This document shows, in pieces, positions 55,430 to 62,514 of a DNA stretch of 64,000 bases (positions are counted from its first letter, which is position 1; each line of letters begins with the position of its first letter). The notes below the pieces were generated by a model that was given only the letters and a program-made list of their open reading frames with translations, made no database searches and was not told the origin of the DNA. The stretch is taken from positions 451,477-515,476 of the forward strand of contig NZ_BQXY01000003.1 of NCBI RefSeq assembly GCF_024341905.1, in the 5' to 3' direction. Source of the DNA: Clostridium folliculivorans. GTDB lineage: Bacteria > Bacillota > Clostridia > Clostridiales > Clostridiaceae. Made by a program: the position numbers and the translations under genes.

Positions 55430-56407
55430 CTACCATTGTAGGAATATAGACCCCCAAGTGAGTCCTCCACCAAACCCTACTAAAACCAACTTATCCCCTT
55501 GCTGAAGCAATCCATTTCTATTAGCCTCATCTAATGCTAAAGGTATCGAAGCTGCTGATGTGTTACCATACTTATTTAGATTTACATAAAACTTTTCTTT
55601 AGGTAAGTCTAATTTTTTAGCAGCAGCGTCAACGATTCTAAGATTAGCTTGGTGAGGGAATATTAACTTCACTTCATCTAACGCAGTTTCAGCTTTTGCC
55701 AACACTTCATTTACTGCTTGCGGTATCTTATTAACTGCAAATCTAAAGATTTCTTTACCATCCATATTTATATAGATTTCATCTTGTTGATTTTCATCTT
55801 TAATATATGGGTTCTTAGGGACAAATTCTCCGCATGTAAGTGAGCTTCTTCCTAATGTTCCGTCAGATCCTAATACAGAACTTATTATTCCCTTTTCTTC
55901 TGTTTTCTTAAGAACAACTGCACCAGCTCCATCTCCAAAAAGAACACAGGTACTTCTATCATTCCAGTTGACTATTCTAGAAAGAGTTTCTGCGCCTATT
56001 ACTAGAGCATTAACTTCTTCACCTGCTCTCATAATTTTATCTGCTACAGATATAGCATAAATAAAGCCTGAACATGCTGCACTAACATCAAAAGCATATG
56101 CTTTTTTAGCTCCAATAATATCTTGAACTATGCATGCTGTTGATGGAGTAAAACTATCTGGGGTTGTTGTTGCTACTATTAGTAAATCTATATCCATAGG
56201 CGTAAGCCCTGCATTATTTATTGCATCTAATCCAGCTTTTGCAGCTAGTGCCGAAGTGTTTTCTCCTAAAGAAATTCTTCTTTCTCTTATTCCTGTTCTA
56301 GAACTAATCCATTGATCATCTGTTTCAACTATTTTAGATAAATCATCATTAGTAACTATATTGTTTGGTGCATAACTTCCTGTTGATATTATCTTTGTAT
56401 AAATCAT
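55430..56407 (-). CDS. fabH: 3-oxoacyl-ACP synthase III FabH
   Basis: Starts chain synthesis by condensing acetyl-CoA (or branched acyl-CoA) with malonyl-ACP. 325 residues; catalytic Cys112 in VSAACSGFIYA, His in FPHQANLRI and Asn in NKYGNTSAAS. Substrate range cannot be read off. It starts 2 bp after fabT, so the two are cotranscribed. Confidence 0.97.
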   Translation of the reverse strand: MIYTKIISTGSYAPNNIVTNDDLSKIVETDDQWISSRTGIRERRISLGENTSALAAKAGLDAINNAGLTPMDIDLLIVATTTPDSFTPSTACIVQDIIGAKKAYAFDVSAACSGFIYAISVADKIMRAGEEVNALVIGAETLSRIVNWNDRSTCVLFGDGAGAVVLKKTEEKGIISSVLGSDGTLGRSSLTCGEFVPKNPYIKDENQQDEIYINMDGKEIFRFAVNKIPQAVNEVLAKAETALDEVKLIFPHQANLRIVDAAAKKLDLPKEKFYVNLNKYGNTSAASIPLALDEANRNGLLQQGDKLVLVGFGGGLTWGSIFLQW

Positions 56408-56409
56408 AA

Positions 56410-56877
56410 CTACTCCTTGCTTTCTTTATTAAATAAATCATAAGTATTTCTACAAAACACATTTAATTTTTGTAGTGCATGAACCAGTACAGCTTCCTCT
56501 TCTTCAGATAAGTCTGTCACTGTTGCTTTTACCATCTCTAAATGAAACTTTTCATGAATTCTATAAAGCAACTTACCTTTCTTGGTAAGACTAATTTTAA
56601 CTACTCTTCTATCTTCCTCAGATCTTACTCTCTCAACATAACCTTTCTTAACAAGATTATTTATTGCAATTGTCAGAGTACCAACTGTTATACTTAATTG
56701 TTTGGCTACTTCACTCATACTCTTTGAATCATAATAACCTATAGCCTCAACAGTATGAACTTCTGTGATAGACACATCATTGAATCTACCAGACTGCAAT
56801 GCATATTCTTCTATATTTAAAATCTCATTAAAGATATCCACGAGAAGAGAATTGATAATACTATGAGTATTATTCAT
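56410..56877 (-). CDS. fabT: MarR-family regulator of fatty-acid synthesis, FabT type
   Basis: 155 residues from ATG 56877, four bases after AGGAGG; a longer open frame starts inside the operator and is rejected. Winged HTH of MarR type: SMSEVAKQLSITVGTLTIAI recognition region and the wing RVRSEEDRRVVKISLT. In streptococci and lactococci FabT represses the fab operon when long-chain acyl-ACP is present. The same first-gene position and a TTTGAT-A-ATCAAA box in its leader support the same role here. Confidence 0.9.
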   Translation of the reverse strand: MNNTHSIINSLLVDIFNEILNIEEYALQSGRFNDVSITEVHTVEAIGYYDSKSMSEVAKQLSITVGTLTIAINNLVKKGYVERVRSEEDRRVVKISLTKKGKLLYRIHEKFHLEMVKATVTDLSEEEEAVLVHALQKLNVFCRNTYDLFNKESKE

Positions 56878-56895
56878 ATTGCCTCCTAAATATAT

Positions 56896-56952
56896 TTTGA
56901 TAATCAAACTTTTTTATATTCAAAGTATATGGGAATTATTTATTTGAGTCAA
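56896..56952 (-). promoter_or_regulatory. Promoter and FabT-type operator of the fab/acc operon
   Basis: SigA promoter TTGACT (56947-56952), 17-bp spacer, TATACT (56924-56929). Downstream, TTTGAT-A-ATCAAA (56896-56908) is a perfect palindrome; with flanks the minus strand reads AGTTTGATTATCAAAAT, very close to the FabT box known in streptococci. It lies between the start site and the ribosome binding site of fabT, so autorepression by roadblock is the simple reading. Confidence 0.75.
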
Positions 56953-57005
56953 TAGATAGTTTTTCGCTATATATGCTTAAAATTAGATATTTAATCCATT
57001 TAATT
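56953..57005. other. Spacer between fab promoter and fur terminator
   Basis: A+T-rich, no feature recognised. With the terminator at 57006-57055 and the following 170 bp, the region 56953-57226 holds nothing else. Confidence 0.3.
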
Positions 57006-57055
57006 AAAAATAGCTATGATTATTTCACTTTTATATAGTGAAAACAATCATAGCA
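57006..57055 (-). terminator. Terminator downstream of the Fur-family gene
   Basis: TAGCTATGATT pairs with AATCATAGC, continued by TTTCACT / AGTGAAA after a small bulge. On the minus strand the tail is ATTTTTAATT. It lies 170 bp beyond the fur-type stop codon. Confidence 0.6.
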
Positions 57056-57226
57056 TTATATTATCCCCTATTTATTAGCAATTAATTCATAATCATGTAA
57101 TTAATTTAACTATCATCAATCCAAAATGCAAATGTAAATATAATAAAGCTATATATATTCAGTGTTATTCCCTTCAACTGCAAACTAAAAATAAATTTTA
57201 CAATTCACAATTTATTTACACTTATT

Positions 57227-57640
57227 TTAATCTTTATTTTTACATTGTTCACATATTCCTTTAAGTACTAACCTATGTTCTGTTAATACAAATCCTGTCT
57301 GATTCTTAAGCATTTCTTCGATTTGCTGCATTGGACATGGCACTTCTATCTCTTTATGACATTCAGAACACTCTATTTTATGCATATGTTTATTTTTTCT
57401 TATTGCAAAAGAGTATTTTCCATTACCTAAATCAAACTTTTCAATTATTTGTTTAGCTTCAAATACTTCTAAAGTCCTATATACTGTCGAAAGATTTATA
57501 TCCATCCCTACTGCTTTGCATTTGTCATAAATATAATCTGCTGAAACACTAGAATCATTGTCTGAGAGAATTTTATATATGGCTATCCTACTCTTCGTAA
57601 TCTTTATTCCTTTTTCACCTAGGTATTCGCCAACTCTCAT
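57227..57640 (-). CDS. Fur-family metal- or peroxide-responsive repressor
   Basis: 137 residues. N-terminal winged HTH (about 1-80; LSTVYRTLEVFEAKQIIEK), then the dimer domain with a structural zinc site CSEC (about 95-98) and CEQC (132-135), and a HMHKIEC metal-binding stretch. Fur, Zur and PerR share this layout; the diagnostic ligand set is not clear enough to choose. The two CxxC pairs are compatible with all three. A possible client is the metal ABC transporter 12 kb away or the neighbouring mntP gene, but no Fur box could be assigned. Monocistronic. Confidence 0.9.
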   Translation of the reverse strand: MRVGEYLGEKGIKITKSRIAIYKILSDNDSSVSADYIYDKCKAVGMDINLSTVYRTLEVFEAKQIIEKFDLGNGKYSFAIRKNKHMHKIECSECHKEIEVPCPMQQIEEMLKNQTGFVLTEHRLVLKGICEQCKNKD

Positions 57641-57858
57641 ATTTTGCTCCTAACATTTTTATTTCATTATAACATAAATTGAGTTGTTTTCAACATATTG
57701 AATTATATATAATTTTACATTGAATTCTTTCATATAATACTTGTCCAATTTTATCTACTAAATGTGTCGCTTCATAATAAAGTTTGTATTTCCAACTCCG
57801 TCTCTCATATCAAGAAAAGTTTTAAAAATAACTCATGGATTGAACCGATATATCTAAA

Positions 57859-58410
57859 TTATGCAAATATCATTTTCAATCCAAAAAGTAGAAGGATTAT
57901 ACCACCTATGTAATCTGCATATTTTGAAATTAATTCTATTCTTCGCATATATCTTGAAAAGAAAAAAGCACACATGCTAAGTACAAATGTTACTAATCCA
58001 ATTGTTATAGAATTAAATAATATAGAAATTGTATTTTCAACGTGGTGAAACACTGTAAATCCAACTACTAATGCATCTATACTTACTGAAATTCCAAGAA
58101 CAAAGTACATCTTTGGGTTTAGTAATAAACATTCATCTTTTTGCTCCATGCCATCTTTTATCATCATTACTCCTGTAAAGGCAATTACCATACCACCGAT
58201 TATATTAGGTATAGAAGTAACATATTCTTCAAATAATACACCAAAGTAGGTACCTAAAAATGATAACAAAAACTGAAAGAAACCGAATGAAATAGCGAAG
58301 AGTATTTTCTTAGTTTTGCTCACAGCACAATTTATACCTATACTCAAAGCAATTGCCGATGCATCCATTGCTAATGCAACTGAAATGATTAATAAACTTT
58401 TCATTTCCAT
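57859..58410 (-). CDS. mntP: Manganese efflux pump MntP
   Basis: Small Mn2+ exporter, 183 residues from ATG 58410, seven bases after AAAGGGGG; the upstream open frame has no ribosome binding site. Six transmembrane helices with the two MntP half-signatures, ALAMDASAIALSIG near the N-terminus and GISVSIDALVVGF in the middle, including the conserved aspartates in the membrane. Many mntP genes follow a yybP-ykoY Mn riboswitch; I searched the upstream 230 bp and see none. Two overlapping palindromes lie 50-75 bp upstream instead. Confidence 0.92.
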   Translation of the reverse strand: MEMKSLLIISVALAMDASAIALSIGINCAVSKTKKILFAISFGFFQFLLSFLGTYFGVLFEEYVTSIPNIIGGMVIAFTGVMMIKDGMEQKDECLLLNPKMYFVLGISVSIDALVVGFTVFHHVENTISILFNSITIGLVTFVLSMCAFFFSRYMRRIELISKYADYIGGIILLLFGLKMIFA

Positions 58411-58455
58411 AGTTTGTCCCCCTTTTCTTCTAACTTTCAAAGTATAAAGATATAT

Positions 58456-58484
58456 TTGTATGACTTCATACAATACTATTGTAT
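58456..58484 (-). promoter_or_regulatory. Overlapping palindromes upstream of mntP, putative operator
   Basis: TTGTATG-ACTT-CATACAA (58456-58473) and ATACAATA-C-TATTGTAT (58468-58484) are both perfect inverted repeats and share ATACAA. A -10-like TATACT lies at 58441-58446. The dyads cover the likely -35 region. A DtxR/MntR- or MerR-like metal sensor would fit, but the motif is not one I recognise. Confidence 0.5.
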
Positions 58485-58707
58485 TTTCAAGTCTTTAATT
58501 TTATTCTTCAAATGCAATGCTTTCAAAAAATTAGACCTGTGATAATATTTAAGCTTAATTATGAGACAATTCTAAATATATAAATTATATTCTTTTACTT
58601 TAATAGGCTTTATATTTATCATATTTTGTAGTATAGTATTCATTGTACGTATTATTTAGCTAAATAGTATAGCACATTTAAACTACTCAGTACAAAGGAG
58701 AGATATA
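58485..58707. other. Intergenic between mntP and pfp
   Basis: A+T-rich, divergent promoters expected. No riboswitch consensus or hairpin of note. Confidence 0.35.
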
Positions 58708-59925
58708 ATGAATTGTATTGTTGCCCAATCAGGTGGTCCAACTTCAGTTATAAATTCTAGTGTTTTTGGTTTAGTTGAAGCTAATAAGGATTTAAATATA
58801 TATAACAACGTCTATGCTGGATTAAATGGTATAGAAGGAATATTGAATAGAAAGATAATTAATTTATCTGAAATGGATAGTACAGAGCTTGAAATATTTC
58901 AACATACTCCATCATCTGGGTTAGGTTCTTGTAGGTACAAGCTAAAAGATTCTTCAGTATGTGAAGATGAATATGTTTCACTTATGTCTATACTTAATGA
59001 ACTAAATATAAAGGCTTTCTTTTATATAGGTGGAAATGACTCAATGGATACTACTGCTAAACTTAGCAGATATGCAAAAGATCATAATATCGATATTAAA
59101 TTTATAGGTATTCCAAAGACTATAGATAATGATTTAATGTTTACTGATCATACACCAGGCTTTGGTAGTGCTGCAAAATTCATAGCTACTTCTACAATAG
59201 AAACCTACTTAGATTCTACTGTATATACCGATAATGGAATATTTATATTAGAAACAATGGGTAGAGATACTGGTTGGTTAGCTGCTGCTGGAGCTCTAGC
59301 TAGCGTGGGGGACAAAAAAGCAGCTGATTTCATATATCTACCAGAAGTTGCTTTCGATAAGATAAAATTTATAAATGATGTTAGAGAAACGTTTAAGAGA
59401 AATAACCATGTTTACATAGTGGCATCCGAAGGTCTTAGAGACGAAAATGGTGATTTTCTAACAATGTCCTCCCAAGGTGGGGCTCATGATAAGTTTGGTC
59501 ATACTCAGCTTGGTGGTGTTGCTCACTTTCTTCGTACTTTGATAATAAATGCAGGTATAACTAATAGAGTAAAAACTCTAGAACTCGGAGTTTTACAAAG
59601 ATGTGCTATGCATTCAGCATCAAAAGTTGACTTTGATGAAGCTAAAATGGTTGGCAGAGATGCTCTTAAATATGCTGCAGATGGTCATTCTGGCTATATG
59701 GTTGCTATAAAAAGAGAAGAAACTGAAATATACAGTTCTTCTACCTTCTTAATTGAAGCAGATAAAGTAGCCAATAAAGTTAAATATTTTCCTCTAGAAT
59801 GGATAAATAAAGAGTGCAATAACTTAACTATTGAAGCAATCGAATATCTTAAGCCATTAGTTTTCGACCAACCAGCTTATAAGCTTTCAGACTCTCTACC
59901 AAAATATAAAGTTTTCAGGATGTAG
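58708..59925 (+). CDS. pfp: Pyrophosphate-type 6-phosphofructokinase (PFP)
   Basis: Phosphorylates fructose-6-phosphate in glycolysis. The 405 residues show AQSGGPTSVIN at the N-terminus, IGGNDSMDT (about 107-115) where ATP enzymes have GGDGS, and GIPKTIDND (about 132-140) with the lysine that marks pyrophosphate users. GRDTGWLAAAGALAS (about 185-199) and ASEGL follow. Hence a PPi-dependent enzyme is the best call; the Asn in GGNDS is known in a group of clostridial and other anaerobe enzymes. Cofactor should be tested. AAAGGAGAG precedes the ATG. Monocistronic. Confidence 0.88.
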   Translation: MNCIVAQSGGPTSVINSSVFGLVEANKDLNIYNNVYAGLNGIEGILNRKIINLSEMDSTELEIFQHTPSSGLGSCRYKLKDSSVCEDEYVSLMSILNELNIKAFFYIGGNDSMDTTAKLSRYAKDHNIDIKFIGIPKTIDNDLMFTDHTPGFGSAAKFIATSTIETYLDSTVYTDNGIFILETMGRDTGWLAAAGALASVGDKKAADFIYLPEVAFDKIKFINDVRETFKRNNHVYIVASEGLRDENGDFLTMSSQGGAHDKFGHTQLGGVAHFLRTLIINAGITNRVKTLELGVLQRCAMHSASKVDFDEAKMVGRDALKYAADGHSGYMVAIKREETEIYSSSTFLIEADKVANKVKYFPLEWINKECNNLTIEAIEYLKPLVFDQPAYKLSDSLPKYKVFRM

Positions 59926-59955
59926 TTGTAGTTAATTACATATTTAAATATATAT

Positions 59956-59990
59956 ACAGGCTATATGAACAAAATATTCATATAGCCTGT
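59956..59990 (+). terminator. Terminator after pfp
   Basis: ACAGGCTATATGAA pairs perfectly with TTCATATAGCCTGT, loop CAAAATA, tail ATTGTTTC. It lies 30 bp past the stop codon and also 40 bp from the end of the convergent aminotransferase gene. Confidence 0.8.
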
Positions 59991-60029
59991 ATTGTTTCAT
60001 TGTTCACGGTTAGACAAATAGAACTTTTA

Positions 60030-61337
60030 TTAGTATAGATGTTTTCTTATTATATATTCCAATACATTTAGAAATTCATTAATTTCATTTATTGTATTGT
60101 ACATACCAAAGCTTATTCTTACCATACCAGGTTTTCTACCTCTATTTCCCCGTATGAAACTTAGCACTTCTTCATCGGTAACATCCAATAAACGTTTAGC
60201 ATACGGCTGAGCACAAAAGCAACCACTTCTTACTGCTATTCCCCTTAAATCTGATAACATGCCAGCTAGATCTTCATGATAAATATTTTTTAAATTAATA
60301 GATACTAATCCTAGTTTATTTTTATCATTTAAATCACCATAGGTAATAACATCTGGCATACTTCTTAATCCTTCCGAGAGATAGTCTCTAAGTAAGTCTT
60401 CATGCTCCTCAATGTTATTAAATCCAATCCTATTGAACTCATAAATAGCCGCTACCAAAGCTATAACCCCTAACACATTTGGAGTACCTCCCTCATCTCT
60501 CTCAGGTGCGTCTAACCAGTAAACTTCGTCATCTGTAACGATATCTACTGTTCCTCCACCCTTTAACAATGGCAAACTATTGTTAAACTTATTCTTTTTA
60601 CCAACTATCGCTCCACTTCCAAAAGGCGCATACATCTTGTGAGCAGAAAAAACTAAATAGTCAATATCATCATCTTCATCTTCATCAGTATAATTCATAT
60701 CAACTTTTCTATGCGGAACTAATTGTGCACCATCGACGATTATTTCAGCACCATTTTTATGAGCAATCTTAGCTATCTTATGAATATCGTTTATATAACC
60801 AGTAACATTGGAGGCCCCTGTTACACTAACTAATTTTATACTTCCTTTAGCTTTATCTAATCTTTCTTGAAATTGATCAATTTTTAATCTCCCATTATCA
60901 TCTACCTCAACGTATTCAACTACACATTTTTCTCTCCAAGGCAAGTCATTCGAGTGATGCTCCATTCTTGTTGTAAGAACAATCTCTGAACTATCTTCAA
61001 TCAAAATGTTAACAAGAGTATTAATACCTTCAGTTGTATTTTTCACAAATATTACTGTATAGTCATCTCTATCGCTAAGGTTGAAAAACTTTAATATTTC
61101 ATCTCTCGCATCGTTATATAGTTCTGTACTAACTTTCGACTTATATCCTTTTCCTCTACCTATTGATCCATACAGCGGTAAAAACTTATTGACACAGTGT
61201 AAAACTTGCTTCATAGCAGGTGTGGTAGCAGCATTATCAAAATTAATAGGAGTTATTTTTCGTCCGTTTGCTAAAGGAATAGCTTGTTCCATACCCAAAA
61301 ATAATTCTCTAAAGTTCATTTCTCTTTTTTTCATCAT
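60030..61337 (-). CDS. Class V aminotransferase / cysteine desulfurase-like protein (SufS-type group)
   Basis: PLP enzyme of 435 residues from ATG 61337, seven bases after GGAGGGAG; the longer open frame begins 10 codons earlier with no ribosome binding site. In the longer numbering the PLP lysine is K244 in FSAHKMYAPFG, and AVRSGCFCAQPY (378-389) carries Cys383 and Cys385, the double cysteine of a divergent desulfurase-like group. The MEHHSNDLPWR segment (135-145) is typical of SufS/CsdA. It is alone, with no Suf or Isc genes nearby, so it may instead be a selenocysteine lyase- or isopenicillin-epimerase-like enzyme. An acidic insert (TDEDEDDD) at 227-234 is unusual. Confidence 0.85.
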   Translation of the reverse strand: MMKKREMNFRELFLGMEQAIPLANGRKITPINFDNAATTPAMKQVLHCVNKFLPLYGSIGRGKGYKSKVSTELYNDARDEILKFFNLSDRDDYTVIFVKNTTEGINTLVNILIEDSSEIVLTTRMEHHSNDLPWREKCVVEYVEVDDNGRLKIDQFQERLDKAKGSIKLVSVTGASNVTGYINDIHKIAKIAHKNGAEIIVDGAQLVPHRKVDMNYTDEDEDDDIDYLVFSAHKMYAPFGSGAIVGKKNKFNNSLPLLKGGGTVDIVTDDEVYWLDAPERDEGGTPNVLGVIALVAAIYEFNRIGFNNIEEHEDLLRDYLSEGLRSMPDVITYGDLNDKNKLGLVSINLKNIYHEDLAGMLSDLRGIAVRSGCFCAQPYAKRLLDVTDEEVLSFIRGNRGRKPGMVRISFGMYNTINEINEFLNVLEYIIRKHLY

Positions 61338-61544
61338 AACAAACTCCCTCCAATATATACTATTCACATATCGTACTAATGTACATCACACTCTTTACAT
61401 TCTTATATTTTTACAATTATTTCAATATACCGTATGTATATACAAGCTTTCCAGGGAGGTTACTGATATGAATTCCTTACGCAACTCATTAAGACTTCAA
61501 CAATATTGATACATTACTTAACATCTTCCAAGACGTTATATAAT
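61338..61544. other. Intergenic upstream of aminotransferase gene, one tiny ORF
   Basis: A 13-codon ORF (61468-61509, MNSLRNSLRLQQY) with GGGAGG eight bases upstream lies on the plus strand. No other feature. The ORF could be chance. Confidence 0.25.
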
Positions 61545-61733
61545 CAATAGTATTTTAGAAATTAAATGGTTATACAGGAGATGCTATATGAGCGAGCTAT
61601 TAGAATTAAATGATTTTTTCAGATGTAATGGCCTCAAAAAATCACTATTTGTTCTTTATTAGTGATTTTTTTTGCGTAAGCTCATTAAGGCATCGGATGT
61701 AGTGACACCTTAATTTCATACACCTATGAAACA
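61545..61733. repeat. MITE-like repeat, copy with 24-codon ORF
   Basis: The left end GAAATTAAATGGTTATA (61558-61574) is inverted, with mismatches, as GTGACACCTTAATTTC (ending 61717). It shares CAGGAGATGCTATATGAGC, TTAGAATTAAATGATTTTTT and a terminator-type hairpin AAAAAATCACTA / TTAGTGATTTTTT (61635-61670) with the 43.3-kb copy. The frame 61588-61662 reads MSELLELNDFFRCNGLKKSL FVLY with AGGAG seven bases before it. Other copies have stops or lost starts in this frame. Confidence 0.7.
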
Positions 61734-61832
61734 TATACCAAAAATTAAATTTTCAATATATTAGTCTACTTTTATTAAATCTTCATATTATTTAAACATA
61801 TAATTATAAGAGTTTTATTTGGAGGTATAAAA
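61734..61832. other. Upstream region of the PFxEN-repeat gene
   Basis: A+T-rich, must hold the promoter. No recognised motif. Confidence 0.3.
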
Positions 61833-62411
61833 ATGTATCCTGATAGGAAGTACATGGATAAATCAATTAATGATGATTTGAGCTTCGAGCCCTTTATAGG
61901 AGAATATGATTCTCCTTTTTCTGAAAATCTATTATCTATTTCTGATAATACTAAGTTATCTTCAGATAAGTTTGTTCCATTTTCAGAGAATAGTGTTCCT
62001 TTTTTAGAAAATTCAGGTCCTTTCTCAGAGAATATAGTTCCATTCACTGAAAACTCAATACCTTTTACAAACAATCTATATTTGAATGGATTTAATAACA
62101 GGTCATCAATCGGAGATAATTTCAACAAAATAAAGCTTTCTTCAACATATTGGTTTAATTCGCTTTTCAACAGTTCCACTGAGATTAACAGAGGTTATGT
62201 ACCAGTCCCTGTTCAACTTTTTGAAGATATAGATACTGATTTTGATGAAAGACTGACCAGCGATAAGGTTAATCAAATATTTAGTAAAATAGAAGAAAAT
62301 AATGGTTCAATCATGAAAAGCCTCGAAGCCTATAAAATTCCTTTTCCAGTTTCTAAAATGATTGTAAAAAAACTAATTGCCCTTTCTATAAAGTATTCTC
62401 CAAAGGAATAG
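61833..62411 (+). CDS. Novel repeat protein with tandem PF(S/T)EN units, function unknown
   Basis: 192 residues, GGAGG seven bases before the ATG and a terminator behind it, so it is a real gene; the overlapping minus frame is a shadow. I do not recognise it. Residues about 48-80 contain five degenerate copies of an 8-residue unit: VPFSENS, VPFLENS, GPFSENI, VPFTENS, IPFTNN. An earlier SPFSEN (27-32) may be another. The N-terminus is acidic and the C-terminal 75 residues look folded and helical (DERLTSDKVNQIFSKIEENN, then VSKMIVKKLIALSI). No signal peptide or membrane segment. Confidence 0.8.
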   Translation: MYPDRKYMDKSINDDLSFEPFIGEYDSPFSENLLSISDNTKLSSDKFVPFSENSVPFLENSGPFSENIVPFTENSIPFTNNLYLNGFNNRSSIGDNFNKIKLSSTYWFNSLFNSSTEINRGYVPVPVQLFEDIDTDFDERLTSDKVNQIFSKIEENNGSIMKSLEAYKIPFPVSKMIVKKLIALSIKYSPKE

Positions 62412-62418
62412 ACATAAA

Positions 62419-62455
62419 AGAACTCGCTGAAATAATATTATTCAGCGAGTTTTTT
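62419..62455. terminator. Terminator after PFxEN-repeat gene
   Basis: AACTCGCTGAA pairs with TTCAGCGAGTT, followed by TTTTTT on the plus strand. The A side is weaker, but the element may also serve the convergent permease gene. Confidence 0.82.
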
Positions 62456-62514
62456 GCATAACAGTCTTTATCAATATCTATGAAGAAAATCTAAAAAATG
62501 ATATTTTTCATTAT

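Noticed and set aside
58474-58700. yybP-ykoY manganese riboswitch before mntP
   Set aside because: The conserved purine-rich core and its paired helices are not found in this stretch.
61081-61509. 142-codon plus-strand ORF running out of the aminotransferase gene
   Set aside because: Mostly antisense to the aminotransferase; only its last 13 codons have a ribosome binding site, reported separately.
61775-62179. 134-codon minus-strand ORF over the PFxEN-repeat gene
   Set aside because: Its own repeats (KGTLFSENG) are the mirror of the plus-strand PFxEN repeats. The plus strand has the ribosome binding site and terminator.
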